From Plectrocnemia conspersa (lineage: Eukaryota; Arthropoda; Insecta; Trichoptera; Polycentropodidae), in the NCBI GenBank assembly GCA_009617715.1, contig VTFK01000407.1, positions 310,001-374,000 on the forward strand: DNA of 64,000 nt, written 5' to 3'. Under the pieces are notes generated by a model, which searched no databases, was not told the origin of the DNA, and saw nothing but the letters and a program-made list of their open reading frames with translations. The position numbers were made by a program, and so were the translations under genes. Of this stretch, positions 1 to 11,200 are shown in pieces; the stretch's first letter is position 1, and every line of letters begins with the position of its first letter.

Positions 1-97
1 CTGGCTGTATATAACTTAAGTTAAATTTGTAATAATGTACATAGTATTAATCGTTTTAAGTTTATATTGTAAATTTTAATTTGTTTAAATTTTACAG

Positions 98-1038
98 GTG
101 CAGACATGGTTTCTTCGTTAACGACGACTTTCGACCAAAAGTTACGGTCGTTGCATAGTGCGTCGCCTCTCGACGATCTATCGATACCGTACGTCGACGA
201 AGGTCACGACGAGACATCTAACTTTGGAGATCCGAGCTTACATCGCAGCACGGACATCTTGGACCGAGGCTCCGAAGAGTCCAAGATCCACTCGGACGAG
301 AAGAGCAGATCGGAGACGGATTCGATGAAGAGCGGTAGCTCGCAAGAGATCATTAGATATCACGAGAAGAACGGCGATGTAAAGAAGGCTTTTTTTTATC
401 GGACGTTTGCAGAAAAAAAGGCGGAGAAACTCCGCTACGGCAAAGAAAATAAGAGTGACAGCGAAAAAGATATTGATATAAACTCGGAGCAATCGTCGCC
501 AGATGACATACCCGACAATAATAAGAACGCGGAGAAGTTTTTTTGCGATAATAAAAAAGTGATCGTGTTACAGGAGGTGGTGTTTAAAAAGGCATGCTTT
601 GCCACCGATAAGACTGATATAATTAACGCGATTCTAGCGAAGAACAAATTGAAACGGTCCGAGTCGCTCAATCGGTCCGAGTCGGACAAAGCCGTTAAGG
701 GCGAGATGCCGACGAAGACGGAAAAGTGCAACTCGGCGAGGTTGATGCGGACGGAGAGCCTGACGAAGAACGAAAAGACAGAGACGAATATCCTGCGACG
801 GAAGGAGCTCAACTACGGCGGTCTGAACAGAGCTTCGGCCAAGTTGAAGAGGAAGAACGGAATGCCGGAGCGGTCGATCAAGAGACGGCACACGGTCGGC
901 GGGACGAAAGACTTCGATAAAGACGAGTGGGTGGCTCTCAGCTGTTCGAGAACTTCGTCTCCGGACCTTCCGACGACGATCACCGATGTGGCTGTTCACC
1001 GTCATATATCGCCCATTCCGCTTGAGTCGCACGTTTAA
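98..1038 (+). CDS. C-terminal coding exon of a Ser/Lys/Glu-rich protein, tentatively ARHGAP21/23 (RhoGAP19D) family
   Basis: The exon follows a 3' splice site (TTTTACAG ending at 97) and stays open to a TAA at 1036-1038. The frame is open back through the acceptor, so this is the last exon of a multi-exon gene whose 5' part lies outside the window; the Met at 106 need not be a start. The visible 313 residues are disordered and highly charged, with repeated RSESLN/RTESLT motifs and a basic stretch SIKRRHTVGGTKDFDK. An RRHT(L/V)GG motif is what I remember from the C-terminal half of ARHGAP21/23-type RhoGAPs; the RhoGAP domain itself is not in view, so the family call is tentative. Residues end in ESHV, which fits a class I PDZ ligand. 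The gene converges on Kidins220. Confidence 0.6.
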
Positions 1039-3402
1039 TTTGTTTTAATTTAGTGTAGTTGTCGCATGAGTTGAACGTCAAATTTGAAATGTCTCAAATT
1101 AAGGGGCTATACTCTTTTTTAGACCATCTTTAAGCACAGTTTATCAGCTTGATTTTCTGGAATATGAAACTCTTCTCGACTATTATTCCTAGTTAAATTT
1201 TTTTTCGATTCTGAGAAATATAGATTTTAATATTTACTTTCAGTGGCATCGTTAAAATGTTAATCGCTACTTGAATAAGCTTTTTTGACTCATACCTTTC
1301 TCCAAATCCATATATCTTTGAATTAATTTCATATGATTTCTATAAAACCCTTCTTTATCTCGATTTTTTTTATTTAATTCTGCTCGTTTTATTGTGTGGG
1401 CTATGGGTAAATGGCTCAGAAAATTGAACTATTTAAAACATTTTACTACTTATTTCTGCAGTCAGATTCAAGTACTGTTATCGGTTGAGTAGGACTGCTA
1501 TTGAATGACACATAGGTGCATCAACAGTTCCTAACGATAGTTTTAACAATAACGCATATATGCGTCATCGGCTCTTAACGTATTTTTATTTATTAATGTT
1601 CCATATTTAAGTCACCTGCATGTTAAGTACTTACAATTTCAAAACATTACAAAATAAAACCCTACTGCCTATTTTATAGCTCAAGTATTTTTATTTCTTG
1701 ACAAAATTCTAGAGTTAAATCATGTATTTATTTCTTTCGGAGACTAGAAAATCTTATACATCCCTCCAACATATTTTTTTTCTACATTCTTTGTTGAATT
1801 TAAATAACAATGTAATCCTAAGTCTTTAAAATAATCAATTTCAATGAAACCTCTCCTAATCATTATTATATACCTATTATACTCTTAATACTTGGGACTT
1901 CTTTTTCACTCATGCGACAACTTATAAAAGCAAAAACTTATGAAGACACTCTCTGGTATCCCTTTATAAATTCAAGCAATGCAATTAATTTATTTATTTT
2001 TTTAATCTAACTTCATTTTTATTGACGATTGTATTGATTTTCTAAATTTTATTTATCAACTTGTGATATATTTTTATGTTAACAAAAAATTAACGATTGA
2101 ACATATCAATTATTTTCTTAAGAATGTGTTAGTTTATGTTACTTTTTAACGACAAATTTCGTGACTGACGAATCATGATTTTTTTATATAGTAGTGTAAT
2201 TGCTATTGAAATTTATTTAAATATTTTGTGATAGGTAACACCAATATTGTGGTACATATTTATTTGATAGGCTTGTTGTTATTTCTTTTTAAATGTTTTT
2301 TCTTACGGCATCTTTAATCAAATATTTGCATTAAACAGTAACAAGGTACAAAAATGTTGAATGTATTTTTTTAAATATCAACAAGTTACCTAAATTTTAA
2401 TATCTTATTTTATAATAATAACTGCAATTATCTATTCTATACTTTTGAATGATGCCGCTCAATGTTTTTTTTTAATTGAAATTGTTATGTTTTATTTTTT
2501 ATGGAGCTTTTATTGTTTTTTTTTTAGTCAATTGTGTATATATTTATGTACATGCATGCGTATCTATTATTTTATCTGGTGCCATTTTGTATTTCGCGTG
2601 GCCTTTTAACATTCCTCATAACACCAACTATGTGCATCATTCTCTATAAGGCTGATAACGGTATATATATATATTATACATATATATGTATATATATAAA
2701 TACAAATTGTATTTGGTGCCTCGTTCATTTACTGGTGCTTTTTTAAACGGCACTGTATCACGATCCTGATCTACGCATAATTTTTTTACAATCACACTTT
2801 ACGTTTCTCTATACAAAGTGGCCTTAATTTTTAGTTCTTTATCAAAAGTCACTTAATTGTAAATTATTATATGGTAATCGTATCGTTAAGTATTAGGATC
2901 TCACTACAAAATTAAGCATGAAATGTTTATAATTTGATTTATAATATTATAGCATAAATGAACACCAATTCAATGTGTGGACGAATCCGTTTTCGTTCAA
3001 ATTAGATTGTATGTCATCTTAGATTAAATTGATAATTTGTAATATATGTAAATTTCACTGATGTGATCTTTGGCAAATCGTATTGTATTATACATATTAT
3101 AATATACATTTAAAGATTATTACTATTATAATATATTATACATGTTCACATTTGTAGTATGAAATTGTAATTAAAATGCCAAAGTATGTTACTTTGTAAG
3201 ATTCCACGTTGGACGGTGATGTGAAATGTTCTAAATTACACCTTAATTAGTGTGCTTGACGATTTGAAAGGTTTTTAATTTAATGAGCATATCATTATGA
3301 TGTATGATGTAATTTGTTTTTGATCAAAAGAGTTCGTCGGCGTTGTACAGTGTAAAGAGCCGGCGAAGAAACCATTGTAATGCATTTCCCAATTTTAATA
3401 AA
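1039..3402 (+). other. Putative long 3'UTR of the upstream gene with poly(A) signal
   Basis: AT-rich sequence with no supportable ORF follows the stop codon. AATAAA hexamers occur early (about 1650) and again at 3397-3402, the latter just before the sequence character changes to repeats. A UTR of about 2.3 kb is therefore possible, but the cleavage site cannot be fixed from sequence alone. The short ORF at 2534-2746 looks like chance in AT-rich DNA. Confidence 0.35.
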
Positions 3403-3607
3403 CGATTATGGGAAAACTCGGCCTATTATTTGCACCTTAAAAATATTTTAGTGTGACTTTTCAACCAGTAAGATGCTGAAGAGCTATTTGATATAAACAT
3501 ACAGTAACCTCACAGCTCATTGTTAAACTGTTGTGACCACCCGGCCAGGAATAAATCACTTGTTGAAATTTTAGGGGTTATGGCCCTAGGTGTGGTTGAC
3601 CTCGCGG

Positions 3608-4389
3608 CGGTGGCGTAGCTAGGCAATCCTTAAAATTGCCCCCCCCCCATACATTTATTTGCAGGGTCATAAAATCAGTATTTCTTAAAATAATAAATTG
3701 ATTATTGTTAAGCTCTTGGTCGGCGCCAGTCGACCACACGCTGGAGTTCGCCGTTAACAGTGTGGGAGAGTGAGGGACCTCTTTTGAGCTTGAAAACCCC
3801 AAGCTCTTGAGAGGAAGTAAACTTTGTGAACACCCAACCGAGGTAGCGTCCTTTGGACTACCAATGACGAGCAAAGCACTGCATTTCAAACCAGCAGGCT
3901 AATAAGGGCCCAGCCCTTAGGGACTGGGAGTCGAAACTGGGACTGAGGCATCACGAAAGTGATGTTCAAGGATGAAGCATAGAAATGCAGGAGCATTCAA
4001 GGCTAATGCTATGCAAAATCTAAGCAACAGATTGCAGGTGATCAGGAGAGCGTTTCCTAATAACACTCGTCAGAAACACTACTGAGACTCTAACAAATAA
4101 CGTAGCACTACGGGGGGTGGTTCCCGCTCATCTAGCCCTAAAAAGCTGGATGCCACCCATTGGGTTGGACTCGTAGAGCCCTATTACCGGTAACGGCAGT
4201 GGTTTAAGCAATGGATCATGTAGTAACACTCTCTGTTAAGCTCTTGGTATTCGTAGATTTACATAAATTTTAGTTTATTCAGGATTAAGAACCACACTAG
4301 ATGATTTCATCGCGAATATGCCGCCCCCAAGCAAGTGCCGCCCGGGGCGGCCCGCCCCCTCCGCCCCCCCCCCCATAGCTACGCTACTG
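3608..4389. mobile_element. hAT-type MITE, copy 1, split by a nested retroposon
   Basis: The ends are inverted repeats (CGGTGGCGTAGCT at left, AGCTACGCTACTG at right) and are flanked by an exact 8-bp target duplication CCTCGCGG at 3600-3607 and 4390-4397. Removing the 514-bp insert and one copy of its duplication leaves about 254 bp, matching the intact 270-bp copy at 6415-6684. The 8-bp duplication and CAGTGGCG-type ends fit the hAT superfamily. It has no coding capacity. Confidence 0.85.
3720..4233. mobile_element. 514-bp retroposon-like insertion inside the hAT MITE
   Basis: This GC-richer block interrupts copy 1 of the MITE and is bounded by a 14-bp direct repeat TGTTAAGCTCTTGG (3706-3719 and 4234-4247), which occurs once in the uninterrupted copy in diverged form. 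A 14-bp duplication is typical of target-primed or endonuclease-dependent retroposition. No poly(A) tail, terminal inverted repeat or clear RT motif is visible, so its class is open (5'-truncated non-LTR element or SINE-like unit). Confidence 0.7.
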
Positions 4390-4397
4390 CCTCGCGG

Positions 4398-5189
4398 CTA
4401 ATGAGACTGGTGTAAATCTAGTAAGATTTTTTATTGATATATTTACATGAGTGCGATGGACGATAGTGGACGTAGTGAAGCTGTCGCAGGTGATGATGCT
4501 CGTGGATGATCCTCAAGGTTCTTGTGGCTACCTGCAGCAAACGTCAGGAGGTAATTCTTCTTGTGGCGAAGGTTGTTCAGGAGTTCCAGGTCGCCTCTCT
4601 ACTGCTCTCTTCGGGTGGCTGCTGGTGACTCTCGCTCTCTGACTGTCTTCTCATCTCTCTTCAGGTGTTAAATCTGTCAAATCTCGTCATCAGGTGTTAA
4701 AGACTTGTTGGCCAATCGCATATGTGCGGCGATCTTCCAGCCAATCGCTGCAGTCGCTTCGTAGAACGGTGAAATGCGTCTACGCCTTTAGAAAGCGACG
4801 TTCGCTCGTCTAAGGTCTAAATTTATGATATCCGCGACAATCGCCTCAAAGGGATTCTCTTAACGACGGAGAATGGTTACTGTGAACTCGTGATCTGTGC
4901 GGTCCTCAAATCATTTTACGCCAGTATGTTATTTATCTCCATTGTTATGCAACGCGAGTTTAGGGTTTGAGACAATGACCCTTTCAAACATGGTCATCTG
5001 TGTGTGGTCGCTACAGAATTATTGACTCATTGACTGTGAGATAAGGACTCATCGCATATACGCAAGTGCTATTGTACGTGACGATTGAAGATTGAAGTAT
5101 TCGGTGCCTTTACACATCCAAAATAATGTATTGCAGCGGTTCTTAAAAGTTTGACAATAATAAAAATAAAAAAACAATGAAATAAAATA
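4398..5189. other. GC-rich noncoding stretch of unknown nature between transposons
   Basis: The segment 4450-5010 is much richer in G+C than its surroundings and includes the direct repeat CAGGTGTTAAA near 4662 and 4691. I see no splice-consistent coding frame; the 63-codon ORF at 4451-4642 is not convincing. It may be the body or LTR of a decayed element that also carried the hAT-like frame downstream. Confidence 0.3.
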
Positions 5190-5482
5190 TAGATGAAAAT
5201 AACTCAGGTGATGGAGCATCAACCTTGAAATCCACCAAGAGATGTAGTAAAATTAGAAAATATTGTGATGAGTATTTGTTATTTGGATTTACTTATATCT
5301 GCAATAAAGAATCTTCTATGTTGCGAATGTTTATCAATCGAAAGATTGTAATCCGCCAATCTCCGGCGTTATTTGGAACAAAACACAGTGAGTACATTAG
5401 TAAGTCTGTCATTTTTTTAGTTAAAAAACGAGAACTTGCTTCAAATCAAAATCTGATGCAAAAGATCGCAACTGGTTGTTGA
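5190..5482 (+). pseudogene. Fragment of a hAT-family transposase N-terminus (ZBED/FAM200-like)
   Basis: The frame reads KIRKYCDEYLLFGFTY near the start and GTKHSEYISKSVIFL about 40 residues later. This spacing and wording match the N-terminal region of domesticated and mobile hAT transposases of the ZBED5/FAM200 type, where a Cys/His zinc-finger region lies between a 'YL.FGFT' motif and a 'TKHPEY' motif. Expected zinc ligands are mostly missing and the frame ends at a TGA (5480-5482), so it is a relic. The rest of the transposase is not seen. Confidence 0.5.
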
Positions 5483-5725
5483 AAACATGGTGGTGATGGA
5501 CAGCAATTAGACACAGATTGAGCCGCTGCAGTAGTATTTTATTCAACGTTGAAGAAATTACATGTTATTTATATAAATATATGGTAAACCCGGGGTCCAC
5601 ACCGGCGTGCGAGCCCGCCAGAGTCGAGCAGAGAAGAGTGTCAGTTACGCCAATGTTACTAGAGTGCAGCCAAGTTTTGGCCATAATAATCCTAAATAAA
5701 TGCATATATAAATAGGCCCCCTACA
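5480..5725 (+). repeat. Interspersed repeat, also present in reverse at about 18305-18550
   Basis: The block contains GACACAGATTGAGCC...CTGCAGTAGTA and ends near AGGCCCCCTACAAC. The same text occurs as reverse complement in the Kidins220 intron around 18305-18550. Class unknown; no clean terminal repeats were found. Confidence 0.5.
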
Positions 5726-5789
5726 ACATAATATTCAGTATCTCTACTATAAGCAAAAACTTTAAAACCTCACAGAGGTAAAATTTCAG

Positions 5790-6760
5790 CTTTTCCAGGG
5801 GGGGGCAAAGGTTGGCCAGTCAGTGGTCGTTTTTGAATATATAGATTTTTATTAAGATTCATATTATTACATTAAATGAGATGCATTTTTTCTGGCCAAA
5901 TTCTAGGGAGAGGGGAAAAATGTCTCCATTTGCCCCCCCCCCTCCCTGGAATATACTGTACATATTCTATATTGATTTAATATACTGTACATGTTCCCGA
6001 TAAATTGTTTGATAAGACAAAGAAATTCAAAATGTTTGTTTCGGCGTCGTCGCAGTGGGAACGCTTGGTAAGGAGCAAGTGATAATTGTTTTTGCGCTCT
6101 CCTATTGACCAAAATTCGATTTGAATATACTTTGACCAATACTCTCGTATCAGAAGTCCGTAGTTATATTGGTAAGGATAGCTATCATATTTTTAAAACA
6201 TAGTGTAATATCGAAGTGCAGACCAACTATGGAGCAATATGCGAGATGCAACGTCTGTCTGTACTTTTTCTTCCGCTTATTTTCCCCTGAGATAAATATT
6301 TTTGACTTAACCTAATGAAAGTTCTAAAACTATAATTAGTTTTAGAACTTTCATTAGATTTGGTTTACGTTTGACAGCAAATGGACGTTTCACAAGTCAA
6401 ATTGAGTTTCATATCAGTGGCGTAGCTAGGGTATGTGCCGCCTGGGGCAATCCTTAAAATTGCCGCCCCCCCCCCCATACATTTTTTGCAGAGTCATAAA
6501 ATCAGCATTTTTAAAAATAATAAATTGATTATTGTTAAGCCCTTACTATCCGTAGATTTGCATAAATTTTAATATATTCAGGGTTAAGAACCACACTAGA
6601 CGATTCCATCGCGAATATGCCGCCCCCAAGCAAGTGCCGCCCGGGGCGGCCCGCCCCCTCCGCCCCACCATAGCTACGCCACTGTTTCATATACACTTTC
6701 AGTTAAATTATATTTTCGCTAGTAAAAATATACATCTTTTTATTGATTTTTTCTAAACTT
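5790..6760. repeat. Foldback-like repeat family, copy 1 (interrupted by hAT MITE copy 2)
   Basis: It contains the family's landmarks in order: the TCAGTGG/ATGCATTTTT..CTGGCCAAAT border, a partial arm with GATAATTGTTTTTGCGCTCT, the block GGTAAGGATAGCTATCAT, and the small palindrome AAAGTTCTAAAACT/AGTTTTAGAACTTT at about 6316-6353. The hAT MITE at 6415-6684 is inserted into it, duplicating TTTCATAT, so this copy is older than that MITE. Confidence 0.7.
6415..6684. mobile_element. hAT-type MITE, copy 2, intact 270 bp
   Basis: Terminal inverted repeats CAGTGGCGTAGCTA / TAGCTACGCCACTG are perfect, and an exact 8-bp target duplication TTTCATAT flanks it (6407-6414 and 6685-6692). The interior is the same sequence as copy 1 at 3608-4389, including a C-run and the segment CCGCCCGGGGCGGCCCGCCC near the right end. 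It has no ORF, and mobilisation would need an autonomous hAT elsewhere. Confidence 0.95.
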
Positions 6761-7016
6761 GAATTTAATAAAAGAGTAATATATTCAACATATTTATTTT
6801 TAATAACATTACATCTTAAAAAGGAAAATATCACATTTAAATGCAATAAAATACTGGAATCGTCCTATGTTTATAATAGTCAAAAAGTATATATTCAACA
6901 GAATATAAATCGATTAATAAAATAATTTTCTTCATAACAACTCATGAGATTAAGGCCATTAATGTTATTGTGTCGAAGAAAAATCACAACATTGATATAC
7001 ATTGTTCCTTTCCGGT
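6739..7016 (-). other. Kidins220 3'UTR with two poly(A) signals
   Basis: Downstream of the TAG at 7017-7019, AATAAA on the minus strand lies at 6798-6793 and 6744-6739. This predicts a short 3'UTR of roughly 220-300 nt ending before the hAT MITE at 6684. Confidence 0.5.
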
Positions 7017-8230
7017 CTAGACCGACGATTCTGGATTATCCCAATCGTCGTTGTCTTCTACAGCATCTTGCCGCCATAAATTGCTGCGCAAACTCGCTTC
7101 AGAAACGCCTCGAGATAGAGTACTCATCTGGTACGGTTCTACTAAATGAGGCACGGATAACAAACTTCTAGTGTGCCTTAAAGTCATCCGTCGTTCAGTG
7201 AGACGTTCTGAATCCGAATTAGATATTGTTTCTTCAGTACTGTGCGCAAATTCACTATCGACCATGACGCTATTACCTCCGTGAGCTAAATTACTTAGTC
7301 TAGAGTCGCACAAGCTGCAATCGGGACTCGGACTAAAGTCGACACTGATTGTGACGTCCGAATTATTACAGTCGTGATTCTCGGGCGATAAGTTCTTATG
7401 ATGAGTCGGATTTAAGTACTTTTTATTCGGTTTGATCGGAGAGTTGTCGCATGAGCTTTGAGTCGAGCTGCCTTGTGATTTGACGTTGCAGTCGTCTTTG
7501 ATTGATAAGTGGTGAGATTTGATCGACGGGGACGGTGAAGATCGTTCGGATGACATTAAAGGCGTAGATTCATCGTCGCTTTCTAGCTCGATCGATTTTA
7601 CGCTTCTCTCTATACTGTTGCTTCTATTGAAGATTTTCTCTTTGAGTCGCGTTATAAGCTCTACGTTATGATTATTGTCGTTGATTTTAGAGTTGGAATT
7701 CTTTGATATAGAAGCATTAGCGTTATCGTTAGGAGATGGGCATTCTTCAGCCGATTTCGATCTATTCGAAAGGTACTCTTTATTGGGCTGACATATTTCT
7801 TCGTGCATTAGTAGTAGAGACGACGGTCTCGGTTGGTTGCTCTTGATCGGTTTCTTTCTAGTTGGACGTTTCTCTTCGATTATTTTATCGTCCGATAAAA
7901 CGATTTGAGGACATTTATTATCGCTTTTAATGTTAATTTCAACCTGTACGTTTATCTTTTTATTGTTATTATTTATTACCGTTTCATCTTCGATCTTTAC
8001 CGTCGTGGGTTGTTCTAATGTTTTGTATTCGCTGATGGATTCGAAGCTCTGTTTGTTTTCGTTAATGGATACGTGTTTCTTGGACGCCGTTTTAAAGCTA
8101 CCTTTCGGTTTGAGTATGGGATCTGATTTTCGGGACATCTGGGGGGACGTAGTGAGTGAGGCCGGAGGAGTCGTCGGTTGCCATCCGGCTCCGGGTGCTA
8201 ATAGCACCAATTGGAGAGAGTCACTTTCAT
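7017..8230 (-). CDS. Kidins220: Kidins220 coding exon 26: disordered tail with PDZ ligand
   Basis: Acceptor TTAGTTTCAG at 8231; phase 1, so the first codon is completed by the G of exon 25 and reads [14 protein letters not shown]. 403 residues, Ser/Asn-rich. [20 protein letters not shown] resembles the vertebrate 'DEDESGTEESDNTPLL' acidic motif. The end is NPESSV-stop, a class I PDZ ligand comparable in position to the vertebrate ESIL. Confidence 0.85.
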
Positions 8231-11200
8231 CTGAAACTAAACACAGGCAACCTTAGCATACATCTCTAGAACGTTAAGAATAATACTCCACCAAAGCCAG
8301 AAAATATATTATTGTAACAACATAAAAGGCGTGCAGTTAAATAAAAATCAAAATAAAATAATAAACAATTTTATTCCCATATTATAGAAAAAAGCAATAA
8401 AGCATTCAAGTGTATCCAATGGTTTTTATTTGTTTATTTTTTTGTGCGTACATAAAATAAATTATATAAACTAAAAAATATTACATAATGTTTAGGCGGT
8501 TCGTAAGTACACTACGAGCAAGAAAATAGAGAGTTACTATATATAAATAAATTAATAAATACACATGTTTGCGTTGTACCTATAGATTTTTTTCCTATAG
8601 GAATGTAGGAATTCAAAAATATCACATACATTAAGGGAATTTTTATAAATCACTAATTAAGTCGACGTGTTAATTTCTTATATATTATGAAGAATAGTCT
8701 ATATGGATTTTCAATCATATGAACTATTTTTATCACTAATAACATCAAAACTTGTTAATAAAGCTATCGAAAAAATTATATTAATACTGTTGGCCAAAAG
8801 TGTTTTAAACATTATATCACACTGTAACGGAGGAATGCACAATTGCTATTTCTGTGCTTTAGAAGAAAAACGATACCACTAATCTTTATGGCAAGATTTG
8901 TATGAAGGTGAGTCAAATGAAAACGCCGCTCTATTTTCCAGTAAATTATGTATAAATCAGAAAGTGGTTAAAAATAGCAACATGCACTAAAGCGAAGCAT
9001 TGAAATTCATTTACGAATGAAAGTTTAGTACGGTGATACACGTCTGTCACTCCAGCGAGTGTACAAGCGGACTAAAAATTTACTGATGTTTTGCAGCAGA
9101 CACGAGAATAAAAATATTTTAAATTTTCATTTGGCACACCCTCGTCTATTATTGCATTCAAGTTGGACTTAAAAACAGTTCATTCCCTAAGGCACAGATC
9201 TATTAAAATTAATCTTCATCATAACCGCTCGTCGCTATCGTTATCCGGTATATTGACGATGGTCTGATCGCAGTGCTTCGACTGTCCCGAAATCACTATG
9301 ACGTGTGGCTCCAGATTCTTATCGTCTTCGAACATCACTTTGGACTGTCGTCGTTTCGAGTCAAATATAGCGTTCGTGTCTTTGTGATGAATGTCTATTT
9401 GGTCGATTTCGTTGCTGATCAAGTGGCAGGCTGACGTACATTCGTCGTTGTGATCCATCGGCTGTGTGAAGAACTGCTGGAGGGAGTTGGGAGTGGGATC
9501 TGTTGCCGAAGCGTGCTCACTGATCGTGGGGAGAGGTTGCGGTGTCTCACCTGGAGGCACTGTCGGCTCGCCCAACAGAACGTCTTCTAAAGCTTCCTCG
9601 TTCAACGTCTGTAGAGCGCCGCAGATCATCTGCTCTTCCAAAGTCACCTGGAACGATCACACATTATAATTAAAATGATATTATTACACAGTTACTTTAA
9701 CGTGCGATTCAAATACTCTAATCACCTGATATTCTTGTCCATATGTCTTTGCATTAAAGAAAGTGTTCTATTAGTTTATTTTTTTATAATGATATTATTA
9801 TTTAATACAAATGAATGACTCAATTGACTAAGAGTAGAAAGCTTTAATACGTGATAAGCCCTAATACCATTACTCAGTACATATTTACCTGCTTTTCCAT
9901 ATTCGATTGCTTAGACTTCAAATTGTCGTGAGAAGTCCTCGGTTTTATTTCCTTCTCGGGTCGTTCTTTTTCAGCTAAAATTTCATACAATACATAAGTA
10001 AATATATCACAAAAAAATCAATCATTTATCTAGCAAACCTTGAACTATGTTTATGAGAGGCGGCATGCTAGATTCCAATTCTCGCAAACTCAAAATCAAT
10101 ATTTTAAACAATTCCCAATCGCCAAAGTTAAGATTCAACACCTTAAAACATAAAAATTAAACAATAAACATCAATTGAATATGTCGATGATTCGATTTGA
10201 TAGACAAAACTTACTCCTTTTAAATCGTTCATCTCACAATGCCTCAAAACTTGTCCGGATATGTTCTGTCGGCGTAGAACTGGACCGAGAACCGGAGCGG
10301 CTACTGGCAGTTCCCGTTCTAACAACGAACAAACGGCGCTGACGCTCAACTTGGAAAGACGAATATCTCGCAAATCGCCCTGAAATGAAATAAAGTGAAT
10401 TGATGATATTTTATATCTTTGAGCCATCTCATGTTTTCGCCATGAACGTTGTTTTAGTAAAAAAAATTGCTACGCACGAATGGGTGCTCTCACGGCAACA
10501 AAATGTCGTATACTGACTAATACTAGTTCCCTCTACATTATCCAACCACTCAGAACTCGTTCGCTTAACGTCCCTCCACTCCACAACCCGAGTCTCGTTA
10601 CTTTTGGGTCTCCTTTCATACACGGAGAAAACGCCCCCCCTTAGAGAGTAGGGCATTTCATCTTTAATAGGATTGGTGACGCACAGCGCATATTTTTATA
10701 TTTAAAAAGTAGTGTTTTGAATGAATTAATTATAATAAATCAGTATCAAGTACCGAAAAATTTGGGTTTTTCATACTGAGTTTCGTCTTTTTTTTATGGT
10801 AATTTTGAATATAATTATTACTTATTTTGTATGTAATTCATAAGGAATTGTATATGATTGAACAAAGGTGCTTTACCAAACAAAAATACGAGAAATATTA
10901 GCATTCTCGGAACACGAAATAATTTAAAGAGCTACAATTGCAGACATTAAAAACATTAATGTTAATTACTATACCCAAAATAATTCAACCATTTGTACTG
11001 TGAGACACACATAGTCTCGACATTCGTATTCTAAATCATTATCAGGAAGCTACCACAATGGTCTCGCTTATTAAGGGCCACCCGGAGATTTTTGCTTCAT
11101 TAGAGATGTACATTATAGGCAGAGTTTGACAGTACACCCAATGGTTTAAACACATTTTTTATTTTTTAGATTAAATTAAGACCATCGTGGCCTAACAGGT

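Noticed and set aside
238..1032. ORFs on the minus strand and in other frames across the first exon
   Set aside because: They are frame shadows of the 98-1038 exon, which has splice context and a coherent terminal coding frame.
7930..8256. Plus-strand 108-codon ORF opposite the last Kidins220 exon
   Set aside because: Antisense shadow of exon 26; no independent splice or promoter support.
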